Part shown: in pieces, positions 1-8,239 of the stretch
Position numbering within the stretch: the stretch's first letter is position 1
How the letters are laid out: each line of letters starts with the position of its first letter
NCBI RefSeq assembly: GCF_012843905.1
Contig: NZ_JABAGC010000015.1
Location: 1-59,364 of the forward strand
Source of the DNA: Clostridium sp. SM-530-WT-3G
GTDB lineage: Bacteria; Bacillota; Clostridia; Clostridiales; Clostridiaceae
Reading direction: 5' to 3'
Length of the DNA: 59,364 nucleotides
Translations under genes and position numbers: made by a program
The notes under the pieces: generated by a model
Seen by the model: the letters and a program-made list of their open reading frames with translations, nothing else
Database searches by the model: none
What the model was told of the DNA's origin: nothing

Positions 1-117
1 TTCTTAATTTTCTGAAAAATTAAAGCTGAAATTAAGAAGATTTTAAACATATAAATAAATTTACTCTTTAAAGCTGAAGAGAAATTAATTAGATTTTAAT
101 ATTTATACAAGATATGA

Positions 118-123
118 TATAAT
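118..123 (+). promoter_or_regulatory. Probable -10 box upstream of the DUF4003-type gene
   Basis: A perfect TATAAT lies 48 bases before the first ORF of the window. The -35 position (TTTAAT) is poor, so this is a tentative vegetative promoter. The rest of positions 1-170 is AT-rich and contains no ORF that I can support. Confidence 0.4.
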
Positions 124-170
124 TTTTACTGAGAAAACATTTTCGTAATTGTTATAAATGGGGAGATAAG

Positions 171-1124
171 ATGGAAAAAGTAATAAAAGATGTCTGTGAT
201 TATACTATAAATAATTATAGATATGCTGTACAGAATTTAAGATATGATGGTGATTATATAAATCATTATTCTGCACTTGTGAATGGATATTATAAAAAAT
301 CCATTAATGATAAAGAAGTTAAGGAAATAAGAACATATATAAGAAAAAATACTCATAATATGTCTGTACTAAGAGGGGATATACTTTACATAGTTTCATT
401 TTTAATAGAATTATGCAATGGAGATAAGATTGAAATATGCAATGAAATAATAGAAACATTAGAAATGCTTACTGATTATGGTTTTAAGGAATGTGGTTAT
501 TTAGCATTAGTATCATATTCTATAGTGAAATATTGTGATAGAAGTAAGAGAGAAGAGGTAATAAAAAAGACTAAGAACATTTTCATGGCTATGAAAAAGA
601 AATATGGTAATTTAACAACAGAAGATGATTATCTTTTATGTGCATTATTAGCTATAAGCAATATAGATTTTCAAAATATATTAGAAAAGGAAGATTATAT
701 ATTTAAAAGAATGCATAATTTGAAATTATTCTCAGACAATGGAGTTCAGTGCCTGACTAATTCAATGATACTCAATACTAAGAAAAATATAGCAGAAGAT
801 GTATCAGAATTTCTTTTAAATCTAAAAGATAAAGGAATAAAAGTTGGACGTCAATTTTTACAATTAATAGGTATAATGATTAAAGACCAAGATTTAGAAA
901 AAAGTATAGAAGATTTAAATGAAGTTATAGAATATTTATGTAATGAAGAAAGTGAATATGGCTTTTATATTGATAAAGGCTTTAGAAATATGATTGCTTT
1001 TATGATTGTATTTATGGATTATGATAGGCATGAAATAAAATATGTAGATGAACTTCTTGCATTTGGAACATATTCATTTTTACTTAGTAAGAATCAAGGA
1101 CTTTTTAATGAAGTATTAGCATAG
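171..1124 (+). CDS. DUF4003-type cytoplasmic protein
   Basis: This 317-residue protein is acidic and largely helical, with no signal peptide and no membrane segment. Its spacing and sequence, including the central 'TTEDDYLLCALLA' stretch near residues 148-160, resemble the DUF4003 family of Firmicutes, whose function is not established. The ATG at 171 follows a GGGGAG Shine-Dalgarno sequence at a normal distance, and a clear intrinsic terminator follows the gene, so it looks like a single-gene transcription unit. I recognise the family only from memory of its motif pattern. No catalytic residues can be named. A metal-binding or enzymatic role should not be assumed. Confidence 0.65.
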   Translation: MEKVIKDVCDYTINNYRYAVQNLRYDGDYINHYSALVNGYYKKSINDKEVKEIRTYIRKNTHNMSVLRGDILYIVSFLIELCNGDKIEICNEIIETLEMLTDYGFKECGYLALVSYSIVKYCDRSKREEVIKKTKNIFMAMKKKYGNLTTEDDYLLCALLAISNIDFQNILEKEDYIFKRMHNLKLFSDNGVQCLTNSMILNTKKNIAEDVSEFLLNLKDKGIKVGRQFLQLIGIMIKDQDLEKSIEDLNEVIEYLCNEESEYGFYIDKGFRNMIAFMIVFMDYDRHEIKYVDELLAFGTYSFLLSKNQGLFNEVLA

Positions 1125-1143
1125 ATATATACTTTAAAATTTT

Positions 1144-1181
1144 GACTAGATAATTAATAGTGTTATCTGGTCTATTTTTTT
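1144..1181 (+). terminator. Intrinsic terminator after the DUF4003-type gene
   Basis: GACTAGATAA pairs with TTATCTGGTC (10 bp including one G-T wobble) across a 9-base loop, and a run of seven T follows shortly after. It closes the first transcription unit. Confidence 0.85.
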
Positions 1182-1244
1182 ATAAAAATATTTATGATAA
1201 AGTATTGTTAAGAATAATATGTTATGTAGAGGTGTAGAATTGTT

Positions 1245-2291
1245 ATGGATAATAATATCTTACATGTTGATATGGATGCTTTTTTTGCATCAGTAGAGCA
1301 AAATGATAATCCAGAGCTTAGGGGTAAACCTGTTATTGTTGGAGGAATAAGTGAAAGAGGTGTTGTTTCTACATGCTCCTATGAAGCTAGAAAATATGGA
1401 GTACATTCAGCAATGCCTATATTTATGGCAAAAGAAAAGTGCCCAAATGCAGTATTTGTAAGTGGAAGATATGGGAGATATACAAAAGTTTCTCAAGATA
1501 TATTTAAGATACTAAATGAGGTAACACCAATTATAGAACAAGTATCTATAGATGAAGGATACTTAGATATCTCAGGGAGTAGATTTACAAGTGGACTTGA
1601 AGCAGCTAGATATATTAAAAATAAGGTATATAGAGAAGTTGGATTAACCATATCAGTAGGTATTTCATATAATAAATTTCTTGCAAAGCTTGCTTCAGAT
1701 TGGAATAAGCCAAATGGTATAAAGGTAATATCAAAAGATATGGTACCAGATATTTTATTACCTCTTCCAATTTCTGAAATACATGGCCTTGGAAAAGTAT
1801 CAGTAGGGAAGCTTAATAATATGGGAATATATTATATCCGTGATTTATATAAAATGCCTAAAGAATTTTATATTGAGTATTTGGGGAAGAATGGATTAGA
1901 AATATATGAAAGGATTAGGGGCATAGATAATCGGAAAATAGAAACTGTACGTGAAAGAAAATCTATCGGAAAAGAAAGAACATTAAAATTTGATACAAAT
2001 AATAAAGAAGAATTATTAGAATATATAAAAGAATTTTCCTATGAAATTGAAGATATTTTAAGTAGAAAAAATATTTCGGGAAAGACTGTGACTCTTAAAT
2101 ATAAAACAAAAGATTTTGAAAATCATACAAGAAGTAAAACACTAAATCATTATTTATCTACCAATAAGGAAATATATAATACTGCTAAAGAAATATTGGA
2201 AAATGAAGAGTTTGAAGAAAATGTAAGGCTGATAGGAGTGAGTATATCTTCATTTAAAGAAACTCAAATTGAGCAGATGACTTTGTTATAA
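1245..2291 (+). CDS. dinB: DNA polymerase IV (Y-family, error-prone)
   Basis: This 348-residue Y-family translesion polymerase carries out low-fidelity synthesis past damaged bases. The palm motif 'HVDMDAFFASVE' starts near residue 7 and contains metal ligand D9 and steric-gate F14. The second catalytic motif 'SIDEGYLD' gives D103 and E104. The helix-hairpin-helix 'IHGLGKVSVGKL' lies near residue 180, and the little-finger domain follows. The C-terminus ends in QMTLL, which fits a sliding-clamp-binding pentapeptide. The length is normal for the family. AGAGGTG lies 9 bases before the ATG. The gene stands alone after a terminator, and I see no clear LexA-type operator in front of it. Confidence 0.95.
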   Translation: MDNNILHVDMDAFFASVEQNDNPELRGKPVIVGGISERGVVSTCSYEARKYGVHSAMPIFMAKEKCPNAVFVSGRYGRYTKVSQDIFKILNEVTPIIEQVSIDEGYLDISGSRFTSGLEAARYIKNKVYREVGLTISVGISYNKFLAKLASDWNKPNGIKVISKDMVPDILLPLPISEIHGLGKVSVGKLNNMGIYYIRDLYKMPKEFYIEYLGKNGLEIYERIRGIDNRKIETVRERKSIGKERTLKFDTNNKEELLEYIKEFSYEIEDILSRKNISGKTVTLKYKTKDFENHTRSKTLNHYLSTNKEIYNTAKEILENEEFEENVRLIGVSISSFKETQIEQMTLL

Positions 2292-2387
2292 AATATATAA
2301 TTTAATTTATTTCTAAAAAAAGTATATCTATTTTAGCACTTAAAGAATATTAATATTATATACTATTAATTTAAGGAGGAGACTACT

Positions 2388-2405
2388 TTGGAAAAATGCA
2401 GTTGA
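2388..2405 (+). CDS. Possible five-codon leader ORF before the Lon-like gene
   Basis: The best Shine-Dalgarno sequence in this gap, AAGGAGG (2373-2379), is optimally placed for a TTG at 2388 that opens only five codons (reading LEKCS, initiator Met) and then a stop. The large Lon-like ORF starts 35 bases further on in another frame, with no good ribosome binding site of its own. It could be a translational leader or a decayed start region. Expression is not demonstrated. Confidence 0.25.
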   Translation: MEKCS

Positions 2406-2439
2406 GTTTTGGAAGAATAAATTCAAAGTAGAATAAATT

Positions 2440-4746
2440 ATGAAGAGAGAATTAACTCTAAATGAAATTATTTTTTCAGCAGCGTGTAATGATGTAACAA
2501 TACAAACTGATATTAATAGAATACCCAAAAATAAGACTACATTAAATAAGATTAAAAAAGCTTTAAGTGTTGAAAAAGATGGATACAATATTTATTATGT
2601 TGATTCTTTTTCTAAAGAAAAATTAGAAGATTTGATTAATTATATTGAAAGTATATATGAAAATAAAGATAGACCGCAGGATATATGTTATGTAATAAGT
2701 GGAGAATATAGTAATCCTTTACCTTTGTTTGTCCCAAATGGTAAGGGAAATCTTCTAAAGGAAATGTTGGATGACATAAAGGAAAAGTATATAGATTGTA
2801 TAAGTGATTTTTATAGTAGTAGCTCTGATGAAGAGAAGGAAGGAATAATTGAAGAAATAAGTGAAAAAAGAAATAATTATATAACAAGTCTTATGAATAT
2901 GGCTAAAGCTAAGAATTTTGACATTAAGGCTACAAGTAATGGATTTGTATTTGTTCCTTTAAAAGACCAGGGAAATGAGATGACTAAGGACGAATACAAT
3001 AATCTTGAAGGAGAAACTCAAGAAAGTATTGAAAAGCAGGCAAGTAATTTAAAAAAAGAAGCAGAGATAGTTCTAGAAAAATTAAAAGAAATTGAAACTG
3101 ATTCAATAGGAAAATTAAAAAATATATATAAAGACTATTTAAGTCAAAATATGCAAAAATATAAAGATGATTTTTTATTAGAATTTATAACTGAGGATAA
3201 TGTTTATAGATATCTAGTTGAAATATTTGCTGCTATAGATGATGAAGTTGTTGAATGTTATTCTATTAATCTTGAAGATGATGAAGAGGATATTCAAGAT
3301 ATATTTAAAAAATATGATGTTAACGTAATTGTGGATAATTCAGAGATAGAACATCCTAGAGTAATATATGAAGAGGACCCTATTATTTCAAATTTAATTG
3401 GAAATATAGAGTATAGGAATACAAATGGATCATATACCACTGATATTTCATTAATTAATGCTGGAAGCCTTATTAAAGCAAATGGTGGATGTTTAATATT
3501 AAGATTAAGTTCGTTGGTAAGTAGTGGTAGTAGTTATTATTATTTAAAAAAAGCACTAACTCATGGGATTGTTGATTATAATTATACTAAAAATTACCTC
3601 GATGTGCTTTCGATTGCAGGCTTAAAACCAGGAAGCATTCCTGTTGATGTTAAGGTAATACTAATTGGTGATTATGAAAGTTATGAAATATTATTTGATA
3701 AAGATGAAGATTTTAAAAGAATATTTCCTATAAAGATAGAAGCAGATACAGAAATAAAATATGATAGTTTTTCTAGAAATTCAATTATATCTATGATAGA
3801 AAGCAAGATAAAAAAGGATAAATTATTAAAGATTAATGATGATGCAGTTGATGAAATAATTAAGTACCTAGCAAGAATTGCTGGAGATAGAAGAAAGATA
3901 TCAGTAGATGATTATTATTTAAATAGGATTTTATATTTAGCCCATAATAATGCCCAAATAGAAGATAGAAAAGAGATAACAAGAGAAGATATAATTGATA
4001 TTGCTTATGAAGAAGAAAAAATATTAGATGAAGTAATTGAAAGTTATAGAAGTAAAAAGATTTTATTTACTACAACTGGAGAAAAGGTTGGAATAGTCAA
4101 TGCACTGGCAGTTGTGGGAACTGGAAGCTACAGTTTTGGAAAACCTATGAGAGTGACTTGTCTTGCACTTCAAGGGGAAGGAAGGATAATAGATATTCAA
4201 AAGGAATGTAAACTGAGTGGAAGTATTCATGAAAAATCTATTTCAATATTACAAGGATTATTAAGTAGCCTTTTAAGTCCTTATGAAAAACTACCTGTAG
4301 ATTTGCAATTAAGCTTTGAACAGACCTATGGAATGGTTGAAGGTGATAGTGCATCAGTTGCAGAAATAATATGCATATTATCGGCATTAAGTAAAAGGCC
4401 TATAAGACAGAACATTGCAGTTACAGGATCCATAAATCAGTTTGGAGAGATACAGCCTATAGGAGGTGTTAATGAAAAAATTGAGGGATTTCATAGAGTT
4501 TGTAGGGAAATAGATACAATTGAAAATAAAGCTGTTCTTATTCCAAGTACAAATGTAAATGAACTAATTTTAACTGGAGAAGTAGAAGAAGATATTAGAA
4601 CAGGTAAATTTCATATATATACTATGGAAAATCTTGATGATGCTATTGAAGTATTGATTTTAAACAAGGGTGAGTCAGTTAAGGGCTTTTTTAAAGAAAT
4701 AGATGATGAATTATCTAAATATAGAAATAATAAAAAGAAGAAATAG
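2440..4746 (+). CDS. Lon-family protease (S16) with a degenerate ATPase half
   Basis: This 768-residue protein is built like the AAA_32/Lon proteases of Firmicutes: an N-terminal ATPase-like region, a long helical insertion (about residues 160-250), a second ATPase-like part, and a C-terminal S16 protease domain. The protease dyad is intact, with S637 in 'EGDSASVAE' and K680 in 'GGVNEKIEG', 43 residues apart as in Lon. The Walker A site, expected around residues 50-62, reads 'NIYYVDSFSKEKL' with no GxxGxGKT. The Walker B position reads 'GGCLILRLSS', where relatives have an acidic residue. It should therefore be a peptidase that cannot hydrolyse ATP, comparable to LonC. It lies just upstream of the spoIIA operon, separated from it by a terminator. 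The start is fixed by an in-frame stop six bases upstream. Confidence 0.85.
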   Translation: MKRELTLNEIIFSAACNDVTIQTDINRIPKNKTTLNKIKKALSVEKDGYNIYYVDSFSKEKLEDLINYIESIYENKDRPQDICYVISGEYSNPLPLFVPNGKGNLLKEMLDDIKEKYIDCISDFYSSSSDEEKEGIIEEISEKRNNYITSLMNMAKAKNFDIKATSNGFVFVPLKDQGNEMTKDEYNNLEGETQESIEKQASNLKKEAEIVLEKLKEIETDSIGKLKNIYKDYLSQNMQKYKDDFLLEFITEDNVYRYLVEIFAAIDDEVVECYSINLEDDEEDIQDIFKKYDVNVIVDNSEIEHPRVIYEEDPIISNLIGNIEYRNTNGSYTTDISLINAGSLIKANGGCLILRLSSLVSSGSSYYYLKKALTHGIVDYNYTKNYLDVLSIAGLKPGSIPVDVKVILIGDYESYEILFDKDEDFKRIFPIKIEADTEIKYDSFSRNSIISMIESKIKKDKLLKINDDAVDEIIKYLARIAGDRRKISVDDYYLNRILYLAHNNAQIEDRKEITREDIIDIAYEEEKILDEVIESYRSKKILFTTTGEKVGIVNALAVVGTGSYSFGKPMRVTCLALQGEGRIIDIQKECKLSGSIHEKSISILQGLLSSLLSPYEKLPVDLQLSFEQTYGMVEGDSASVAEIICILSALSKRPIRQNIAVTGSINQFGEIQPIGGVNEKIEGFHRVCREIDTIENKAVLIPSTNVNELILTGEVEEDIRTGKFHIYTMENLDDAIEVLILNKGESVKGFFKEIDDELSKYRNNKKKK

Positions 4747-4752
4747 TGGTCT

Positions 4753-4791
4753 AAAACTCAGTGATAAGTACTATTTTTCGCTGAGTTTTTT
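4753..4791 (+). terminator. Intrinsic terminator after the Lon-like gene
   Basis: AAAACTCAGTG pairs with CGCTGAGTTTT (11 bp, one wobble) and runs into a T tract. It separates the Lon-like gene from the sporulation operon that follows. Confidence 0.85.
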
Positions 4792-4830
4792 GCATTATAA
4801 AATAAATTTAAATTGTAATGAATAAAATAA

Positions 4831-4860
4831 TTGACGTTGCACTGAAAAATATGTTAATAT
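4831..4860 (+). promoter_or_regulatory. Possible vegetative-type promoter of the spoIIA operon
   Basis: TTGACG (4831-4836) and TAATAT (4855-4860), with an 18-base spacer, are the best promoter-like pair in front of the operon. In Bacillus this operon is transcribed by sigma-H RNA polymerase with Spo0A. I could not find a convincing sigma-H site or Spo0A box, so the promoter class is open. Confidence 0.35.
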
Positions 4861-4890
4861 ATGGTAAAAAGATCTTATGTAAGGAGGTGA

Positions 4891-4953
4891 ATGGAGTATA
4901 TCTCAAGTGTTAATATTATATTAATTGGGATACTTCTAAGTAAATGTATATAG
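4891..4953 (+). CDS. Predicted 20-codon leader peptide overlapping the spoIIAA start
   Basis: A perfect AAGGAGGTG (4881-4889) sits directly before ATG 4891, which opens a 20-residue hydrophobic peptide beginning MEYISS and ending in SKCI. The spacing is tight for that start. Its stop codon (4951-4953) lies inside spoIIAA, whose ATG at 4944 has no recognisable Shine-Dalgarno sequence. This layout suggests translational coupling: ribosomes loaded at the strong site reach the spoIIAA start by terminating next to it. The peptide itself may have no function. The alternative, that the strong site serves spoIIAA directly, is unlikely because it is 54 bases away. Confidence 0.45.
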   Translation: MEYISSVNIILIGILLSKCI

Positions 4954-5279
4954 GGTTTGAGAAAAAGAATGATATTTTAATTGTTAATTTAAGTGGAGAA
5001 CTTGATCACAATAGTGCAGAATCAGTACGGGTAAAGGTAGATAATAAGATTGATGAAGATAACATAACAAAAATTATATTAAACTTTTCAGGCGTTACTT
5101 TTATGGATAGTTCAGGAATTGGTGCTGTTATAGGACGCTATAAGAAAGTTTCTAATATAGGAGGAAAGCTTTGTGTAGCAGAAGTAAATAAAAATGTTGA
5201 TAAGATATTTGATCTTGCAGGTTTATATAAAATAATAAAAAAATATAGTAATGTTAATGAAGCTGTGATGAGTATTTAG
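4944..5279 (+). CDS. spoIIAA: Anti-sigma-F factor antagonist SpoIIAA
   Basis: This 111-residue STAS-domain protein is the phosphorylatable switch that frees sigma-F in the forespore. When dephosphorylated by SpoIIE it binds SpoIIAB and releases the sigma factor. 'LSGELDHNSAE' near residue 16 and 'FMDSSGIGAVIGRYK' from residue 53 are the family signatures. S56 aligns with the serine phosphorylated by SpoIIAB in B. subtilis. It is the first gene of the conserved three-gene operon, 15 bases before spoIIAB. The N-terminus aligns with known SpoIIAA proteins, which supports this start even though the local ribosome binding site is poor. Confidence 0.95.
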   Translation: MYIGFEKKNDILIVNLSGELDHNSAESVRVKVDNKIDEDNITKIILNFSGVTFMDSSGIGAVIGRYKKVSNIGGKLCVAEVNKNVDKIFDLAGLYKIIKKYSNVNEAVMSI

Positions 5280-5294
5280 AGGAGGGGGCTAATC

Positions 5295-5726
5295 ATGTCT
5301 GAAAATAAAATGAATTTGGAGTTTTTAAGTAAATCTCAGAATGAGGGATTTGCTAGAGTTGCTGTTGCCGCTTTTGTAGCTCAGTTAGACCCAACAATAG
5401 ATGAGATAAGTGATGTTAAAACTGCTGTGTCAGAAGCAGTAACTAATTGTATAATACATGGATATGAAAGCAGAGAAGATGGAATAATCAGAATTGAAAC
5501 AGAAATAAAAGATAGAGAGGTTATTATATCTATAGAAGATAAAGGTAAAGGAATTGATGATGTAGCACAGGCTATGGAACCTTTGTATACTTCAAGGCCT
5601 GACCTTGAGAGATCAGGAATGGGATTTACAGTAATGGAGACATTTATGGATGACTTAAAAGTTGAAAGCAAAAAAGGAATAGGCACTAAAGTAGTAATTA
5701 AGAAGAAATTCAACATGGTAAGTTAG
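5295..5726 (+). CDS. spoIIAB: Anti-sigma-F factor and serine kinase SpoIIAB
   Basis: This 143-residue GHKL-fold protein holds sigma-F inactive and phosphorylates SpoIIAA. The N box '[12 protein letters not shown]' provides E47 and N51. The G1 box 'DKGKGI' begins near residue 82 and the G2 box 'RSGMGF' near residue 106, so the ATP site looks intact and the length is normal. A strong GAGGAGGGGG precedes the ATG. The stop codon runs directly into the start region of sigF, which is consistent with coupled, stoichiometric production of anti-sigma and sigma factor. Confidence 0.96.
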   Translation: MSENKMNLEFLSKSQNEGFARVAVAAFVAQLDPTIDEISDVKTAVSEAVTNCIIHGYESREDGIIRIETEIKDREVIISIEDKGKGIDDVAQAMEPLYTSRPDLERSGMGFTVMETFMDDLKVESKKGIGTKVVIKKKFNMVS

Positions 5727-5735
5727 GTGAATAAT

Positions 5736-6491
5736 ATGGAAAAAGAGAATATTAAACGAGAAGACTATAATTATAATCAAAATGGTGAATTGTTATCTTT
5801 AGCTAAAAAAGGTGATAATGATGCTATGAATAAATTGATTGAAATGAATCTTCCTTTAGTTGCATCTATAAGTAAAAAGTTCTTAAATAGGGGATATGAA
5901 TATGAAGACATATTTCAAATTGGTTCAATTGGCTTAGTTAAGGCAATTAATAATTTCGATTTAAATTTTAATGTTAAGTTTTCAACTTATGCTGTTCCAA
6001 TGATAGTAGGAGAAATAAAGCGTTTTTTAAGAGACGATGGAATGATAAAAGTAAGCCGTAATGTAAAAAGTCTTGCAAGGAAAATTCATTTTTATAAAGA
6101 AGAACTTACAAATAAATTGAAGAGGACACCTACAATAGAAGAATTGGCAGAATATGCTGACGTAGAAAAAGAAGAAATAGTATTTGCAATGGAATCGTCT
6201 AACACACTGCAATATTTATATGATACTATACATCAAGATGATGGTGCTCCAGTTTTACTAATAGATAAATTAAGTGAAAAGAGTTCTGAAGATACTAATT
6301 TGATTGAAAAGATAGCACTTAAGGAGGCATTACGTAGCTTAGATGAAAAAGCAAGGCAGATTATAATGCTTCGTTATTTTAAGGATAAAACTCAAGTTCA
6401 GGTAGCTAATATGCTTGGTATAAGCCAAGTTCAGGTATCGAGAATAGAAAAAAAGGTTCTCCGTCAGATGAAAAAGAAATTGGAGGAATAA
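5736..6491 (+). CDS. sigF: RNA polymerase sigma-F factor (SpoIIAC)
   Basis: This forespore-specific sigma-70 family factor is about 251 residues long. Region 2 is recognisable in 'YEDIFQIGSIGLVKAI' and 'FSTYAVPMIVGEIKRFLRDDG', region 3 in 'KRTPTIEELAEYADV', and region 4 helix-turn-helix in 'QVQVANMLGISQVQVSRIEKK' (about residues 222-242). It directs early forespore genes after asymmetric division. I prefer ATG 5736 because AGGTGA (5725-5730) is well spaced for it. A GTG at 5727 is an alternative that would add three residues. It is the last gene of the spoIIA operon and is followed by a good terminator. Confidence 0.95.
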   Translation: MEKENIKREDYNYNQNGELLSLAKKGDNDAMNKLIEMNLPLVASISKKFLNRGYEYEDIFQIGSIGLVKAINNFDLNFNVKFSTYAVPMIVGEIKRFLRDDGMIKVSRNVKSLARKIHFYKEELTNKLKRTPTIEELAEYADVEKEEIVFAMESSNTLQYLYDTIHQDDGAPVLLIDKLSEKSSEDTNLIEKIALKEALRSLDEKARQIIMLRYFKDKTQVQVANMLGISQVQVSRIEKKVLRQMKKKLEE

Positions 6492-6570
6492 CTATATTAA
6501 AAATTAATAGAAAACTATAAGAAAAAATAATGGAGTTATATATGAAAAAGAATGTAATAAATTATTAGAA

Positions 6571-6607
6571 GAAGCTATTTATATAAGAATAAGTAGTTTC
6601 TTTTTTT
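6571..6607 (+). terminator. Terminator of the spoIIA operon
   Basis: GAAGCTATTTAT pairs with ATAAGTAGTTTC (12 bp with two wobbles) around a six-base loop, followed immediately by seven T. It isolates the sigma-F operon from spoVA, which is expected to be read later. Confidence 0.85.
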
Positions 6608-6699
6608 ATACTTAAAGTTTTGTATTTATATAAGTAAGCTTTTGAATTAAAACTATTAAATTAACAAATAATAAGCTTAATAAAAGGAGAGTGAGTGTA

Positions 6700-7173
6700 T
6701 TGAGTAGTAAGAGTCAAAGAAGGGAAGATAATTTAAAAAAGAAATATGAAACTATGGCAAATGAAATTACTCCAAAATCAAGGATATTTAAGGATTGTTG
6801 GCAGGCCTTTTTGGTTGGAGGGTTAATCTGTGATATAGGACAATTTGTGCATAATATTTTTTCAAACCTTGGTTTTCCAGAAGAACAGGTAATGAATATA
6901 GTGCCTATAATAATGATTTTTTTAGGCGCATTACTTACTGGAACTGGTACATATAGTAAACTTGCGAATTTTGGAGGTGCAGGTACAGTAGTACCTATAA
7001 CAGGTTTTTCAAATGCTGTGGTTTCTCCCGCAATAGAATTCAAAAAAGAAGGATTTATATTTGGAGTAGCTGCAAAGATGTTTACTATTGCTGGTCCTGT
7101 TTTGGTATATGGTATAGGAAGTTCAGTAATAATCGGAATTGTCTATTATATAGTTTTGTTAATTCAAAGATAA
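6700..7173 (+). CDS. spoVAC: Stage V sporulation protein AC
   Basis: SpoVAC is part of the inner spore membrane channel that takes up calcium-dipicolinate during sporulation and releases it at germination. This protein of about 157 residues has the hydrophilic head expected of the family, then segments such as 'WQAFLVGGLICDIGQ' and the glycine-rich 'GGAGTVVPITGFSNAVVSPAIEF'. I choose TTG 6700 because AAAGGAG (6683-6689) suits it. A GTG at 6691 in the same frame is too close to that site. It begins a three-gene operon with spoVAD and spoVAE. In B. subtilis spoVA is read by sigma-G; I cannot assign a sigma-G box here with confidence. Confidence 0.93.
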   Translation: MSSKSQRREDNLKKKYETMANEITPKSRIFKDCWQAFLVGGLICDIGQFVHNIFSNLGFPEEQVMNIVPIIMIFLGALLTGTGTYSKLANFGGAGTVVPITGFSNAVVSPAIEFKKEGFIFGVAAKMFTIAGPVLVYGIGSSVIIGIVYYIVLLIQR

Positions 7174-7188
7174 AAGGAGAGTTATATT

Positions 7189-8211
7189 ATGGCTACGATG
7201 AAAAAGAAGAAGATTGGAACACAGACAGTAAAACTAGAACATCCTCCTAAAATAATAGCAACTTACTCAATAGTTGGTCCCAAAGAAGGTGAAGGACCTT
7301 TAAGTTCATATTTTGATGAAATATTAAGTGATGACACGTGTGGAAAAGATAGTTTTGAGCAGGCTGAAAGTCAGATGATGTTTACAGCTATAAGTGAAGC
7401 AATTAAAAAGGCAGGTTTAGAAGAAAATGATATAGATTATTTATTTTCTGGAGATTTATTAAATCAGATAATTTCTTCGAGTTTTGCGGCCAGAGAATTT
7501 AGTATACCTTTTTTTGGACTATATGGAGCATGTTCAACAATGTCAGAGTCCCTTAGTCTTGCATCAATAATTATGGATGGTGGATTTGCTGATCATGTTG
7601 TTGCAACTACATCTTCACACTTTAGTTCAGCTGAAAGACAATTTAGATTTCCTTTAGATTATGGTTCTAAAAGACCTCAGACATCTCAATGGACAGTAAC
7701 AGGATCGGGAGCAGTTGTTTTAGGTCATGAGGGAAACTACCCTGAGGTTACATATGTTACAACAGGAAAAGTAAAAGATTTTGGGCAAAAAGATGCTAAT
7801 AATATGGGAGCTGCAATGGCACCTGCAGCAGTAGATACAATAGTAAATCATTTTAAAGATACGGGAAGAAAACCAAGTGATTATGATGTAATTGCTACTG
7901 GTGATCTTGGAAAAATAGGTCGTGAATTATCAGATAAATTAATTATAGAGTATGGATATGATATAAGGGATAATCATATTGATTGTGGAGAAATAATATT
8001 TGATAATGAGAAACAGAATACAGATGCTGGAGGAAGTGGATGTGGATGTTCAGCTGTAGTTTTTACTGGATATTTATATAAGAAACTTTTAAAAAAAGAA
8101 ATAAAGAAAGTGCTATTAGTATCTACAGGAGCACTTATGAGTACAACTTCGTCACTTCAAGGCGAAACAATACCTGGAATTGCACATGCAGTTGCTATAG
8201 AAATGAATTAA
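7189..8211 (+). CDS. spoVAD: Stage V sporulation protein AD
   Basis: This 340-residue soluble, thiolase-fold component of the SpoVA machine binds dipicolinic acid. Family signatures visible here include 'YGACSTMSESLSLA', 'TTSSHFSSAERQFRFP' and the glycine/cysteine-rich 'DAGGSGCGCSAVVF'. The length is normal. It follows spoVAC by 15 bases, with its own AAAGGAGAG ribosome binding site, and precedes spoVAE by 28 bases, so the three are co-transcribed. The operon is the minimal clostridial spoVACDE type, without the extra spoVAA/AB/AEa/AF genes of Bacillus. Confidence 0.96.
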   Translation: MATMKKKKIGTQTVKLEHPPKIIATYSIVGPKEGEGPLSSYFDEILSDDTCGKDSFEQAESQMMFTAISEAIKKAGLEENDIDYLFSGDLLNQIISSSFAAREFSIPFFGLYGACSTMSESLSLASIIMDGGFADHVVATTSSHFSSAERQFRFPLDYGSKRPQTSQWTVTGSGAVVLGHEGNYPEVTYVTTGKVKDFGQKDANNMGAAMAPAAVDTIVNHFKDTGRKPSDYDVIATGDLGKIGRELSDKLIIEYGYDIRDNHIDCGEIIFDNEKQNTDAGGSGCGCSAVVFTGYLYKKLLKKEIKKVLLVSTGALMSTTSSLQGETIPGIAHAVAIEMN

Positions 8212-8239
8212 ATAAATTTAATTAAAAAGGAGTTTTTTT

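Noticed and set aside
4801..4860. A sigma-H or Spo0A site before spoIIA
   Set aside because: I looked for AGGAAA/GAAT-type boxes and a TTTGTCRAAA-like Spo0A box, as known in Bacillus, and found no good match.
6541..6564. A seven-codon ATG ORF with GGAG upstream between sigF and the terminator
   Set aside because: It is too short to interpret and lies just before the terminator hairpin; nothing suggests a function.
6608..6699. A sigma-G promoter before spoVAC
   Set aside because: Candidates such as GTATT/CTATTA pairs are too loose and spaced variably, so I did not list one.
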